A stretch of DNA of 43,688 nt from an uncultured Magnetospirillum sp. (GCF_903853455.1 NZ_CAINTR010000058.1:1-43688), one strand, 5' to 3'; shown: positions 7,359 to 16,791, numbered from the stretch's first letter. Made by a program: numbers and translations. The notes: generated from the letters alone by a model not told the origin.

Positions 7359-8282
7359 TCACGCCAGCAGGAAGTCCTCGTGGATGCGGGCTCCCAGGGC
7401 ATTGTTGGCGGTGAGGAAGTCCGAGATGAACCGGCTCAACCCCCGGGCCAGCAATTGGTCCAGCCGCCCCCAATGCAGTTGGGCATGGGCGGCGCCGGCC
7501 AAGCGAGAGCACTCCGCCGACGGATTGAGTTTCCCCAGGATCAGGCTGACCTGATCCAGGCAGGCATGTAGCGACCGCGGCATGTCGTCGCGCATGACCA
7601 GCAGGTCCACCGCCGTTACCGGCGTCAGATTGTCGCCGTGAACGGTGCGGAAGGCCTTGAAGGCGCTGACCGATTTCAGCACCGCCGCCCAGTGCATCTG
7701 GTCGTCGGCATCGACCTCGGTGTTGCCGGCCTTGACGCCGGTGGCGCGGACCCCCAGCAGGCGCGCTGTGTTGTCAGCCCGCTCCAGGAAGGTCCCCAGC
7801 CGTAGGAAATGGAAGGCCTCGTCACGCAGCATGGTGCCGTAGGTGATGCCGCGGAACTGATGCGAACGCTCGCGCACCCATTCGCAGAAGCTGGTCAATC
7901 CCTGGTCGCGCAACCGGGCGCCATCCAATCCACGGGTCTCCAGCCATGTGGTGTTGAGCGATTCCCACAGTTCGGAGGGAATGACGCTTCGCACCGCATG
8001 GGCGTTTTCACGCGCCGCCCGCAAACTGCCGTAGATGGACGACGAGTTGGCCGGATCAAGGACCGAGAACTCGATCACCGACACCGCCGAACGCTCGCCA
8101 TAGCTTTCGCTGTAGGCGGCCTCGCCGCCGGCGATGGTCAGCACCGGCCGCCAATAGGCGGCGCGGTCCTTGCCGGCGGACAAGGACATGCGATTGGCGA
8201 CTTCCAGGAAGCGGGTGATATTCTCCGCCCGTTCCATGTAGCGGCTCATCCAATAAAGATGGGCGGCGGTCCGGCTCAGCAT
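7359..8282 (-). CDS. Alpha-E domain protein (DUF403)
   Basis: This 307-residue, mostly helical protein begins MLSRTAAHLYWMSRYMERAE, the hallmark of alpha-E (DUF403) proteins. The domain spans the whole protein, with further conserved stretches RGITYGTMLRDEAFHFLRLG and FLERADNTARLLGVR. Its ATG overlaps the end of the upstream ATP-grasp gene by 7 bases. In many bacteria these two genes, often with a transglutaminase-like protease, form a conserved module proposed to make or modify a peptide; the product is not known. No transglutaminase gene is adjacent here. Confidence 0.92.
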   Translation of the reverse strand: MLSRTAAHLYWMSRYMERAENITRFLEVANRMSLSAGKDRAAYWRPVLTIAGGEAAYSESYGERSAVSVIEFSVLDPANSSSIYGSLRAARENAHAVRSVIPSELWESLNTTWLETRGLDGARLRDQGLTSFCEWVRERSHQFRGITYGTMLRDEAFHFLRLGTFLERADNTARLLGVRATGVKAGNTEVDADDQMHWAAVLKSVSAFKAFRTVHGDNLTPVTAVDLLVMRDDMPRSLHACLDQVSLILGKLNPSAECSRLAGAAHAQLHWGRLDQLLARGLSRFISDFLTANNALGARIHEDFLLA

Positions 8283-9694
8283 GGGTCGTTCTCCAACACC
8301 CAGGTATCCTTGGTCCCGCCGCCCTGCGACGAATTGACCACCAACGATCCCTCCCGCAACGCCACCCGCGTCAGTCCCCCCGGAACCAGGGTCGCCGTCT
8401 CGCCCATCAGCACATAGGGACGCAGATCCACGTGGCGTGGAGCGATCCCCTTCTCCACCAAGGTCGGCACCGTGGACAGCGCCAAGGTTGGCTGGGCGAT
8501 GTAGTTGCTGGGATTCTTGAGGATCCGGCCACGGAACTCCTCGATTTCCGCCTTGCTTGAGGTTGGCCCCACCAGCATGCCGTAGCCGCCGGCACCCTGA
8601 ACCTCCTTGACCACCAGTTCGGCCAGATGCTCCAGCACGTATTTGCGCTCGTCGTCGCGCTCCAGCCGCCAGGTCGGCACGTTGGCCAGGATCGGCTCCT
8701 CGCCCAGATAGAATCGCACCATCTCGGGAACATAGGTGTAGGTGGCCTTGTCGTCGGCGACACCGGTGCCAATGGCGTTGGCCAGGGTGACGCCGCCGGC
8801 GCGATAGGCCTCCAGCAGTCCCCGCACCCCCAAGGCCGACTCGGGATTGAAGGCGTCGGGATCGAGGAAGTCGTCGTCGATGCGCCGATAGATCACGTCC
8901 ACCCGTTTCGGCCCCTGGGTGGTCCGCATATAGACCAGCTTGTCCTTGACGAACAGGTCGCGACCTTCCACCAGCTCGATACCCATCTGCTCGGCCAGGA
9001 AGGCGTGTTCGAAATAGGCGCTGTTGTGGTAGCCGGGGGTCATCAGGACCACGGTGGGATCGCCATCGCAAGCTGTCGGTGCCACCGAGCGCAGATTCTT
9101 CAACAGCTGATCGGGATAGGATTCGACGGCTGCCACATGGTGCCGGGTGAACAGGTCGGGAAACAGGCGCATCATCATGGCCCGGTTTTCCAACATGTAG
9201 GACACCCCGGACGGCGAGCGCAGATTATCTTCCAGCACGAAGAATTCGGACTCGCCGGTGCGCACGATGTCGATGCCGGCGATATGGATGTAGACGTCAC
9301 GGGCGACGTCGAGTCCGTGCATCTCGGGGCGATAGAGACCATTGCCGAAGATATGGGCCTTGGGGATGACGCCGGCCTTGACGATCTCCTGGTCGTGATA
9401 GAGATCCTTGAGGAAGGCGTTCAGGGCGCGAACCCGCTGGCAGCACCCTTCGGACAGCCGCTTCCACTCCGCCGCCGCGATGATGCGGGGAATGGGGTCG
9501 AAGGGGATCAGTCTTTCGGTGCCTTCTTCGTCACCGTAGACGGCGAACGTGATCCCGAGCCGGCGGAACAGGGTGTCGGCCTGTTCGTTCTTGCGCGGCA
9601 ACAGATCGGGAGGAACCGACAGCAACCAGTTCTCGTATGCTTTGTACGGAGAACGGACCCCTCCATCGGAAGACTTCATCTCGTCGAACGCCAT
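8276..9694 (-). CDS. Circularly permuted ATP-grasp protein (DUF404/DUF407)
   Basis: This 472-residue protein belongs to the circularly permuted ATP-grasp family, whose members are predicted to form an acyl-phosphate and ligate it to an amine. Visible family stretches are GITFAVYGDEEGTERLIPFD, GIDIVRTGESEFFVLEDNLR, VVLMTPGYHNSAYFEHAFLA and the C-terminal VNSSQGGGTKDTWVLE. The ATG at 9694 (MAFDEMKSSDGG) has GGAGG four to five bases upstream. An earlier in-frame start at 9799 adds 35 residues without family character. It overlaps the alpha-E gene that follows. The likely role is a peptide-bond-forming enzyme of unknown substrate. Confidence 0.92.
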   Translation of the reverse strand: MAFDEMKSSDGGVRSPYKAYENWLLSVPPDLLPRKNEQADTLFRRLGITFAVYGDEEGTERLIPFDPIPRIIAAAEWKRLSEGCCQRVRALNAFLKDLYHDQEIVKAGVIPKAHIFGNGLYRPEMHGLDVARDVYIHIAGIDIVRTGESEFFVLEDNLRSPSGVSYMLENRAMMMRLFPDLFTRHHVAAVESYPDQLLKNLRSVAPTACDGDPTVVLMTPGYHNSAYFEHAFLAEQMGIELVEGRDLFVKDKLVYMRTTQGPKRVDVIYRRIDDDFLDPDAFNPESALGVRGLLEAYRAGGVTLANAIGTGVADDKATYTYVPEMVRFYLGEEPILANVPTWRLERDDERKYVLEHLAELVVKEVQGAGGYGMLVGPTSSKAEIEEFRGRILKNPSNYIAQPTLALSTVPTLVEKGIAPRHVDLRPYVLMGETATLVPGGLTRVALREGSLVVNSSQGGGTKDTWVLENDPC

Positions 9695-9917
9695 ACGCCT
9701 CCATCCCTTTTGTTGAGGGGCAATCGGTAAAGATGCAACCGGCATGCCGCTAATGTGGTTAGCCAAACCCCCTACCGGCTCTTCTTCCTTGTTCGGCAAT
9801 TAGGCAACGATTTTGAGCCATGATCAATCCCTAGGCAATAGCTAGCGGTCATGCAGGGCTTGCACGGCCCCCCGGTCGAGACGACCTTGATGGAATGACC
9901 CCGCGCGGAGAACTGCC

Positions 9918-12914
9918 ATGATCTTCTCCACCGCCCCTCGTTTCGACCCAAGCCACGCGCCTCTCCACCGCATGGCGGCGACCGAGGAATCGGTGCTGGT
10001 CGAGGCATTGGCCGCCGCTATTCCCCTCGCCCCGCCCCAACGGGACCGGATCATGGCCGCAGCAAGGACGCTGGTGGAGGGAGCGCGGCGCCACCGCCCG
10101 CATCTGGCTGATCTGGATGGTTTTTTGGCGGAATACGGCCTTGCCACCCGCGAAGGCGTGGTGCTGATGTGTCTGGCGGAAGCGCTGTTGCGCATTCCCG
10201 ACACCGAAACCGTCGACCGCCTGATCCGTGACAAGATCGGCTCCGCCCATTGGGAGGAGCATCTCGGCCACAGCCCGTCGGCCTTCGTCAACGCCTCCAC
10301 CTGGGCTCTGATGCTGGGCGGCCGATTGTTACATGGGGATGAAATTTCTCCCCACGGACTGATGGAACGCCTGGGCGAGACGGTGGTCCGTCAGGCGCTG
10401 ATCGCCGCCATGGGGATTCTCGGCCGCCAGTTCGTCATGGGCCGGACCATCGCCGAGGCGCTGGACCACTCCCGCGGTTGGGAGGCCAAGGGCTACGGCC
10501 ATTCCTACGACATGCTGGGTGAGGCGGCCCGAACCAAAGCCGCCGCCAAAGCCTATCTGGCGGCCTATGCCGGCGCCATCGCCGCCGTCGGCAAGGCTTC
10601 GGGTGGGCGCGGTCCGGTGGATGGCTCCGGCATCTCGGTCAAGCTGTCGGCGCTGCACCCTCGCTACGAGATGGCCCAGCGCCAACGTGTCCTTGCCGAG
10701 TTGACGCCGCGCCTGATCGAGCTTTGCCGCCTTGCCAAATCCGTCAATATCGGGTTGACGGTCGATGCCGAGGAGATCGACCGCCTCGATCTTTCGCTGG
10801 ATGTGATCGCTGCCACCCTAGCCGATCCCTCGCTTGCCGGCTGGGACGGGTTCGGGCTGGCGGTGCAGGCCTATCAGAAGCGGGCCAAGCCGCTGATCGG
10901 TTGGCTGGTCGAGTTGGCGCGTGGCCAGAACCGGCGGCTGATGGTGCGGTTGGTCAAGGGCGCCTATTGGGACGGCGAGATCAAGCGGGCCCAGGAGCGG
11001 GGCCTGGGCAGCGGCTTCCCGGTTTTCACTCGCAAATCTGCCACCGACATCTCCTATCTGGCCTGTGCCGCCGGTCTGCTGGCGGCTGGCGACGCCGTTT
11101 ATCCCCAATTCGCCACCCACAACGCCCATACCATGGCGGCGGTGCGGGAACTGGCCGGCAGCCGGACCGACTGGGAATTCCAGCGACTGCACGGCATGGG
11201 CGAGGCGCTCTATTATCAGATCGTCCCCCATATCGCCTGCCGAACCTATGCTCCGGTGGGCAGCCACGAGGATCTGCTGCCCTATCTGGTCCGACGCCTG
11301 CTGGAGAACGGCGCCAACACCTCCTTCGTCAACCGTCTGGCTGACGCCTCGCTGCCGCCGGAACAGGTGGTTGCCGATCCGCTCACAGTTTCCGCCAAGC
11401 CGTCATCCATCGCCCTGCCCCGCGCCCTGTTCGCGCCGCGTCGCAATTCCACCGGTCTGGATCTGGCCAATCCGCTGGTCTTGGCGGCTCTCGACATGGC
11501 GCTGGATGTGGCCGAGCGACAGCCGATACCGGTGATGGCCGAAGCCGATATGGCGGCAGCCATGGCTGACGCCACCGCGGCCTTTCCCGCCTGGGATCGA
11601 TTGGGCGGCGACGGGCGGGCCGCCATGCTGGAAGGCGCCGCCGATCTGTTCGAGGCGGCACGGCCGGATTTGATGCGGCTGGCCATCCGTGAGGCCGGCA
11701 AGACCATTCCCGACGCCGTGGCGGAGATCAGGGAGGCGGTGGATTTCCTGCGCTTCTATGCCGCCGAGGCGCGAAAACATTATTCCACTCCCACCCGCCT
11801 GCCCGGCCCGGTGGGTGAGGTCAACGAGTTGACGCTGCATGGCCGTGGCGTGTTCGCCTGTATCTCGCCCTGGAACTTTCCCCTGGCTATCTTCACCGGT
11901 CAGGTGGCGGCCGCCTTGGCCGCCGGCAATACGGTGCTGGCCAAGCCGGCCGAGCAGACGCCCCTCATGGCGGCCGAGGCGGTGCGGCTGTTGCATCTGG
12001 CCGGCATCCCGCCGCAGGTCCTGCATCTGCTGCCGGGCGGTCCCGAGATGGGAGAGGCGCTGGTCGCCCATCCCGCCATTGCCGGCGTGGCGTTCACCGG
12101 CTCGACCGAGACAGCGCATGCCATCCACCGCCGGCTGGCGGCCAAGGACGGCCCCATCGTGCCGCTGATCGCCGAGACCGGCGGCATCAACGCCATGATC
12201 GTCGATTCCTCCGCCCTAACCGAGCAGGTGGTGGGCGACATCATCGACAGCGCCTTCCGTTCCGCCGGTCAGCGCTGTTCCGCCCTGCGGGTCCTGTTCA
12301 TCCAGCGGGAGGCCTGGAGCCGGCTGGAACCCATGCTGGCGGGAGCGGTCGCGGAGTTGGCAGTGGGCGATCCCGGCCTTCTCGCCACTGATATTGGCCC
12401 GGTGATCGATGCCGAAGCCCTGGCGAGGCTGAACGTCCATGCGGATAACCTCGACCGGTGCGGCCGTCTGGTGGCACGGGCATCATGTCCCCCGGACGGA
12501 CTGTTCTTCGCGCCGAGGGCCTATGAGATCAAGGATATGGCGCCGTTGGAGCGCGAGGTGTTCGGCCCTCTCCTGCATGTCATTGCCTGGGACTCGTCGG
12601 CGCTGGATCAGGTGATCGCGGCCGTCAATGCCACCGGATTCGGGTTGACGCTGGGCATCCACAGCCGCATCGATTCCGTCATCCGCCACATCGCCGACCG
12701 GGTCAGGGTAGGCAATGTCTATGTCAACCGCTCCATGATCGGCGCCGTGGTCGGCTCGCAGCCATTCGGCGGCCTCGGCCTGTCGGGAACTGGCCCCAAG
12801 GCCGGCGGCCCTCATGCGCTTCCCCGCTACGGCGTCGAAATTTGCCGCAGCACCAATAGCGCCGCCTCGGGTGGCGACCCGGAATTGTTGGGAAGGCTGG
12901 ACAATGAAAGCTGA
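9918..12914 (+). CDS. putA: Bifunctional proline dehydrogenase / P5C dehydrogenase PutA
   Basis: This 998-residue enzyme oxidises proline to glutamate. Residues about 60-490 are the FAD-dependent proline dehydrogenase barrel, with GISVKLSALHPRYE, RLVKGAYWDGEIKRAQ, FATHNAHTMAAV and RTYAPVGSHEDLLPYLVRRL. Residues about 520-985 are the NAD-dependent aldehyde dehydrogenase, with ISPWNFPLAIFTGQ, AFTGSTETA, the catalytic Glu in AETGGINAM and the catalytic Cys in SAGQRCSALR. There is no N-terminal ribbon-helix-helix DNA-binding domain, so this PutA should not repress its own gene. GGAGA seven bases before ATG 9918 supports the start. The 223-base gap to the divergent ATP-grasp gene must hold its promoter. 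Confidence 0.97.
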   Translation: MIFSTAPRFDPSHAPLHRMAATEESVLVEALAAAIPLAPPQRDRIMAAARTLVEGARRHRPHLADLDGFLAEYGLATREGVVLMCLAEALLRIPDTETVDRLIRDKIGSAHWEEHLGHSPSAFVNASTWALMLGGRLLHGDEISPHGLMERLGETVVRQALIAAMGILGRQFVMGRTIAEALDHSRGWEAKGYGHSYDMLGEAARTKAAAKAYLAAYAGAIAAVGKASGGRGPVDGSGISVKLSALHPRYEMAQRQRVLAELTPRLIELCRLAKSVNIGLTVDAEEIDRLDLSLDVIAATLADPSLAGWDGFGLAVQAYQKRAKPLIGWLVELARGQNRRLMVRLVKGAYWDGEIKRAQERGLGSGFPVFTRKSATDISYLACAAGLLAAGDAVYPQFATHNAHTMAAVRELAGSRTDWEFQRLHGMGEALYYQIVPHIACRTYAPVGSHEDLLPYLVRRLLENGANTSFVNRLADASLPPEQVVADPLTVSAKPSSIALPRALFAPRRNSTGLDLANPLVLAALDMALDVAERQPIPVMAEADMAAAMADATAAFPAWDRLGGDGRAAMLEGAADLFEAARPDLMRLAIREAGKTIPDAVAEIREAVDFLRFYAAEARKHYSTPTRLPGPVGEVNELTLHGRGVFACISPWNFPLAIFTGQVAAALAAGNTVLAKPAEQTPLMAAEAVRLLHLAGIPPQVLHLLPGGPEMGEALVAHPAIAGVAFTGSTETAHAIHRRLAAKDGPIVPLIAETGGINAMIVDSSALTEQVVGDIIDSAFRSAGQRCSALRVLFIQREAWSRLEPMLAGAVAELAVGDPGLLATDIGPVIDAEALARLNVHADNLDRCGRLVARASCPPDGLFFAPRAYEIKDMAPLEREVFGPLLHVIAWDSSALDQVIAAVNATGFGLTLGIHSRIDSVIRHIADRVRVGNVYVNRSMIGAVVGSQPFGGLGLSGTGPKAGGPHALPRYGVEICRSTNSAASGGDPELLGRLDNES

Positions 12915-13005
12915 GGCTGGCAGAATCAAACCGATTGTGGCGCCCTGAAACAGCAGCCACCACATAACCGAATGACAGCATCGCCGAACTTAATGTTACG
13001 GGGCA

Positions 13006-13021
13006 GCAACAGTATTGTTGC
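13006..13021. terminator. Hairpin between convergent putA and NDUFAF6-like genes
   Basis: GCAACA, loop GTAT, TGTTGC form a perfect hairpin, extendable by GGC/GCC beyond one unpaired base. It lies about 90 bases after the putA stop and just beyond the convergent gene's end. There is no T tract, so intrinsic termination is uncertain. Confidence 0.3.
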
Positions 13022-13057
13022 GCCATCGTACCGTTGTTGTTCCGTATAAGAAATAAT

Positions 13058-13903
13058 CTAGAATTTCCCTCGCATATTGGCCCAGGCCAGACGCAGAGGC
13101 TGCGGTCTCGGCCGGACGACGCGGCTGTCGAACGGATCCCACCCGACCCGCTCCAGCAATTTGAGATGACCATCGGCCAACACCGCCGGCAGCAAGGCCG
13201 GCAGTGCCGTGCGGCTGGCCCGCATCCGGCGGGCCTCGGCAAGATGGGTACCGGCCCGTTCCGCCATGGCCTGGGCCGCCAGAACCAAGGCTGGGCGCGG
13301 CGCTTGGCCGGCCAGCACCGCGGCCCCGTGGGTTCCGGCGTCATGCAACACCGTCTCGGGCAGCGTCAACCGCCCGATTGACAGATGAAAGCCGAGGGCG
13401 CGAACCTGCCCCACCAGCGCCCAGGCGATGCCCACATGGCGGCCGGCGGTGAACACCTCCTCGCTCTCCGCCCCCAGCAGCGTCAGCGCCAGAGCGGTCA
13501 GGGAGGAGGAGGTATCCTCGGCATAGGCTTCGGCGGCGGCGAGATCGGCCGGGCCGGCCGCCTCCAGGTCCCGTTCCCGCGCCGCCAGCAGCCGCTCGAA
13601 CAGCTCCAGCGGCAAGCCATGCCGACGGATCAGCTCCCCCAGCGGCCCGGCGACGGGATGGTGATCCACCGGTCGCCCCTCGCTGGCCGCCACCAGGGTG
13701 TCACGCCACCATTGCAGACGGATCAGGCCGGCCATGGGTTCGCGCACGCTTTCGCGTATCCGCGCCACTTCCACATTGAAGGCGTAGAGCAGCATCAGCG
13801 CCTCGCGCCGTTCCGGTGGAGCGAACAGGGCCGTGACAAAGCGCTCGCGGTCGAAGTCGTGGACCAGACGGGCGGCGGCGGACAAGTCGGGCATGGCGGC
13901 CAT
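13058..13903 (-). CDS. Squalene/phytoene-synthase-like protein, NDUFAF6 type
   Basis: This 281-residue helical protein has the prenyl-synthase fold signature YAFNVEVARIRESVREPMAG and IRLQWWRDTL, which marks the NDUFAF6-like branch. It ends LRLAWANMRGKF. The Asp-rich motifs that bind prenyl diphosphate in true squalene synthases are absent, so it is probably not catalytic. NDUFAF6 is a complex I assembly factor in mitochondria, and the bacterial proteins are assumed to be related in role. The start ATG 13903 (MAAMPDLSAA) has AGGAGA upstream at a rather long spacing; MPDL at 13894 is an alternative. It is transcribed divergently from hpnC. Confidence 0.82.
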   Translation of the reverse strand: MAAMPDLSAAARLVHDFDRERFVTALFAPPERREALMLLYAFNVEVARIRESVREPMAGLIRLQWWRDTLVAASEGRPVDHHPVAGPLGELIRRHGLPLELFERLLAARERDLEAAGPADLAAAEAYAEDTSSSLTALALTLLGAESEEVFTAGRHVGIAWALVGQVRALGFHLSIGRLTLPETVLHDAGTHGAAVLAGQAPRPALVLAAQAMAERAGTHLAEARRMRASRTALPALLPAVLADGHLKLLERVGWDPFDSRVVRPRPQPLRLAWANMRGKF

Positions 13904-13979
13904 GAAGGTTCTGTTTCTCCTGGGAGGGACGTGGCATATATAGCGCTTCCGGACCACCGCACCAACGCCAGGAGCTGCT

Positions 13980-14828
13980 TTGTCCCGCGTCGACGCCGCC
14001 GCGCTGCCCGCCGCCAGCAAGACCGCGACCCAGGAAAACTTCCCGGTCGCCACCCTGCTGCTGCCGGCGTCCAAGCGCGCCACCATCATGGCCTACTACC
14101 ATTTCGCCCGTCACGCCGACGACATCGCCGATTCCGCCACCTTGCCTCCCGAGGAAAAGGTCGCCGGCCTCGACGCGCTGGATGCCGGGTTGCAGGGGCG
14201 CGAGAATTCGCCGGTTGTGGCGCTGGCCATCGCCTATCGCCAAGCGGTCGATGGCGATCCCGGATTGATCGAGCATGCCGCCCAGCTGCTGCACGCCTTT
14301 CGCCGCGATGCCGTCCGCGACTACTGCGAGGATTGGGGCGACCTGATGACCTATTGCCGCTATTCAGCGGCGCCGGTGGGACGCTTCCTGCTCGATCTCC
14401 ACGGCGAGTCCCATGATACGTTCGCCCCCGGGGACGCCCTGTGCGCCGCGTTGCAGGTTCTCAACCATCTCCAGGATTGCGGCAAGGACCACGCCGAGCT
14501 GAAACGGGTCTACATTCCGCGCGATTGGCTGCTGGCGGCCGGCCTCACCAATCGGGTGCTGGAGAAGAAGGCCTCGCCGCCGGAACTGCGCGCGGTCATC
14601 GACCGCATGCTCGACGCCACCGACGGGTTGATCGAGCTGGCCCGCCCCCTGCCCGGCATGATCAAGGACCTTCGCCTGCGGCTCCAGACCTCCGTCACCC
14701 TCAAAGTGGCCGAGGCGCTGTCCAAGCGCCTGCGCACCGGCGACCCGCTGGCCGAGCGGGTGAAGCTGGGCCGGATCGACACCGCCGGAGTCTTCATCTC
14801 CGGCATCCTCCACGGCCTGATGGCGTAA
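13980..14828 (+). CDS. hpnC: Squalene biosynthesis protein HpnC
   Basis: This 282-residue enzyme of the HpnCDE route converts presqualene diphosphate to hydroxysqualene on the way to squalene and hopanoids. HpnC character is shown by TQENFPVATLLLPASKRATI. Both Asp-rich motifs are present: HFARHADDIADSA (about residues 42-54) and NHLQDCGKDHAELKRVYIP (about 160-178). The start is TTG at 13980, supported by AGGAG at 13970-13974. hpnE follows after 7 bases, so the two form an operon. No hpnD lies between or beside them, although hpnC-hpnD-hpnE is the usual order. Confidence 0.9.
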   Translation: MSRVDAAALPAASKTATQENFPVATLLLPASKRATIMAYYHFARHADDIADSATLPPEEKVAGLDALDAGLQGRENSPVVALAIAYRQAVDGDPGLIEHAAQLLHAFRRDAVRDYCEDWGDLMTYCRYSAAPVGRFLLDLHGESHDTFAPGDALCAALQVLNHLQDCGKDHAELKRVYIPRDWLLAAGLTNRVLEKKASPPELRAVIDRMLDATDGLIELARPLPGMIKDLRLRLQTSVTLKVAEALSKRLRTGDPLAERVKLGRIDTAGVFISGILHGLMA

Positions 14829-14835
14829 TTCCACC

Positions 14836-16050
14836 GTGACCGGAACACTTCACATCGTCGGCGCCGGCCTTGCCGGTCTCGCCGCCGCGGTCGCCGCCGC
14901 CAAATCCGGCAGCCGGGTGGTGGTGCACGAGGCGGCCGGTCATGCCGGCGGCCGCTGCCGCTCGTTCATGGACGAGAAGCTCGACCGCGTCATCGACAAC
15001 GGCAGCCATCTGGTGCTGGGGGCCAATCGCACCACCCTGGCCTATGCCCAGGCCACCGGCGGGATCGAGGCCATGGTGGCGGTGGACCCCTGCTTTCCCT
15101 TCGTCGATCTGGCCACCGGCGCCCGCTGGACGGTCTCGCCGAAGCGCCTGCCCGCCGGCATCGGCGAAATCCTTTCCGCCCTGGGGCTGCCCTGGACTTG
15201 GGCGAACGAGACCGTCGCCAGCCGTCTTGGCCGCAGCCGCTCCTTTACCCGGCTGTGGCAGCCCATGTGCGAGGCGATCATGAACACCGCGCCCGAGGAC
15301 GCCTCGGCCCGCATGTTCGCCTGGACCATGCGCAAGGCGCTGCTGGGCGGGGCCGCCGCCCTGACGCCCTGGACCTTTCCCCTGGGGCTGTCGGCGGCGC
15401 TGGTGGCGCCGGCCCTGGCGACGCTGGGAAGCTTCGGCGCCGAGGTCCATTTTCGCCGCCGGCTACTGGCCGCGACGCCCGATTCCTTGACCTTCGACAC
15501 CGCCGAGATTCGGTTGACGCCCAATGACCGGGTGATTCTGGCGCTGCCGCCCTGGGCGCTGTTCGCCGTCTTGCCGGGAGTCTGGCCGGAGATGCCGACG
15601 CGTCCCATCGTCAACGCCCATTTCCGTCTGGATCGGCCGCCGGTCTTGCCGGACAAATCCCACTTCCTCGGTCTGGTCAACGCCGCCGGGCACTGGCTGT
15701 TCCTGCGCGGCGACGTGCTGTCGGTCACCGTCTCCGCCGCCGATGCCTTGGCGGGGCGCTCCAATGACGACATCGCGGCGCTGTTGTGGGACGAGGCCGC
15801 CCGCGCCATCGGCCTGCCACATGCGCCACTCCCTCCGGTTCGCATCATGAAGGAACGCCGCGCCACCCTGGCCCATGACGAGGCCACCATCGCCCGCCGG
15901 CCCGGCCCGAAGACCGATTTCCCCACCTTGTTTCTTGCCGGAGACTGGATTGAATCGCCCTGGCCCTGTACCATCGAGGCGGCGATTTCCAGCGGATTGG
16001 CTGCCGCCCGTCTGGCGACCGGGCGGCCGACCCTGGCATTTGGGCAATAG
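14836..16050 (+). CDS. hpnE: Hydroxysqualene dehydroxylase HpnE
   Basis: This 404-residue FAD-dependent amine-oxidase-fold enzyme reduces hydroxysqualene to squalene in the HpnCDE pathway. The N-terminal dinucleotide-binding motif reads VGAGLAGLAAAVAAAKSGSRV, followed by EAAGHAGGRCRSF. The C-terminal FAD motif is LFLAGDWIESPWPCTIEAAI. The start codon is GTG at 14836, 7 bases after the hpnC stop. Squalene made here would feed hopanoid synthesis; no squalene-hopene cyclase gene is in the window. Confidence 0.93.
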   Translation: MTGTLHIVGAGLAGLAAAVAAAKSGSRVVVHEAAGHAGGRCRSFMDEKLDRVIDNGSHLVLGANRTTLAYAQATGGIEAMVAVDPCFPFVDLATGARWTVSPKRLPAGIGEILSALGLPWTWANETVASRLGRSRSFTRLWQPMCEAIMNTAPEDASARMFAWTMRKALLGGAAALTPWTFPLGLSAALVAPALATLGSFGAEVHFRRRLLAATPDSLTFDTAEIRLTPNDRVILALPPWALFAVLPGVWPEMPTRPIVNAHFRLDRPPVLPDKSHFLGLVNAAGHWLFLRGDVLSVTVSAADALAGRSNDDIAALLWDEAARAIGLPHAPLPPVRIMKERRATLAHDEATIARRPGPKTDFPTLFLAGDWIESPWPCTIEAAISSGLAAARLATGRPTLAFGQ

Positions 16051-16071
16051 GGCTTCACAACCGCCGGACAA

Positions 16072-16090
16072 ATGCATATCTTCTATGCAT
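16072..16090. promoter_or_regulatory. Palindromic operator candidate upstream of sodB
   Basis: ATGCATA, spacer TCTTC, TATGCAT form a perfect interrupted palindrome 56 bases before the sodB start. Arm sequence and size resemble Fur/Mur/Irr-type sites of alphaproteobacteria without matching any exactly. Iron or redox control of an iron superoxide dismutase gene would make sense. Confidence 0.45.
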
Positions 16091-16145
16091 CGTTTAGAGA
16101 TTTTCCAATTCTCTCCAGAACCCCTTGACTCTCATGAGGTGAACC

Positions 16146-16742
16146 ATGGCCTTCGAGCTTCCTCCGTTGCCTTTCGCCAATGATGCGCTGGAGCCCCACA
16201 TCTCCGCTCGCACCTTCGAGTTCCATCATGGCAAGCACCACGCCGCCTATGTGACCAACCTCAACAACCTGATCAAGGACACCGATCTGGCGTCCAAGTC
16301 GCTGGAAGAGGTGATCAAGATGGCCGCCGCCGATCTGCCGGCCAAGCAGGGGATCTTCAACAACGCGGCGCAGGTGTGGAACCACACCTTCTTCTGGAAC
16401 TGCCTGAAGAAGGGTGGCGGCGGCAAGCCGGGCGCCAAGCTGCTGGCCAAGATCGAGTCCGATCTCGGCGGCTTCGATAAGTTCAAGGAGGACTTCAAGA
16501 ACGCTGCCGTCACTCAGTTCGGCTCGGGCTGGGCCTGGCTGGTACTCGACGGCGGCAAGCTGAAGATCACCAAGACCGCCAATGCCGACCTGCCCTTGGC
16601 CCACGGCCAGACGGCGCTGCTGACCGTCGATGTCTGGGAGCACGCCTATTACCTGGATTGGCAGAATCGCCGCCCCGATTTCGTCCAGTGCTTCCTCGAC
16701 AAACTGGTCAACTGGGACTTCGTCGAAGCCAATCTGGGCTGA
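16146..16742 (+). CDS. sodB: Iron superoxide dismutase
   Basis: This 198-residue cytoplasmic superoxide dismutase has the metal ligands His in FEFHHGKHHAAYV, His in QVWNHTFFWNCL, and Asp and His in VDVWEHAYYLDWQNRR. The second-sphere Gln in NNAAQVWNHTF is in the Fe-type position, so iron is favoured over manganese. The start ELPPLPFANDALEPHIS is standard. GAGGTGAACC precedes the ATG. A strong terminator follows at 16758. A palindrome upstream may be its operator. Confidence 0.97.
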   Translation: MAFELPPLPFANDALEPHISARTFEFHHGKHHAAYVTNLNNLIKDTDLASKSLEEVIKMAAADLPAKQGIFNNAAQVWNHTFFWNCLKKGGGGKPGAKLLAKIESDLGGFDKFKEDFKNAAVTQFGSGWAWLVLDGGKLKITKTANADLPLAHGQTALLTVDVWEHAYYLDWQNRRPDFVQCFLDKLVNWDFVEANLG

Positions 16743-16757
16743 TGATGGCGCTATCCT

Positions 16758-16791
16758 AAAAGGCGGCTTCCGCGAGGAGGCCGCCTTTTTT
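16758..16791 (+). terminator. Rho-independent terminator after sodB
   Basis: AAAAGGCGGC pairs perfectly with GCCGCCTTTT across a 12-base loop, ending in a run of six or more T. It begins 15 bases after the sodB stop. Confidence 0.9.

Noticed and set aside
13058-13903. Possible hpnD on the minus strand next to hpnC
   Set aside because: It has the fold signature but no Asp-rich motif and the C-terminus of NDUFAF6-like proteins.
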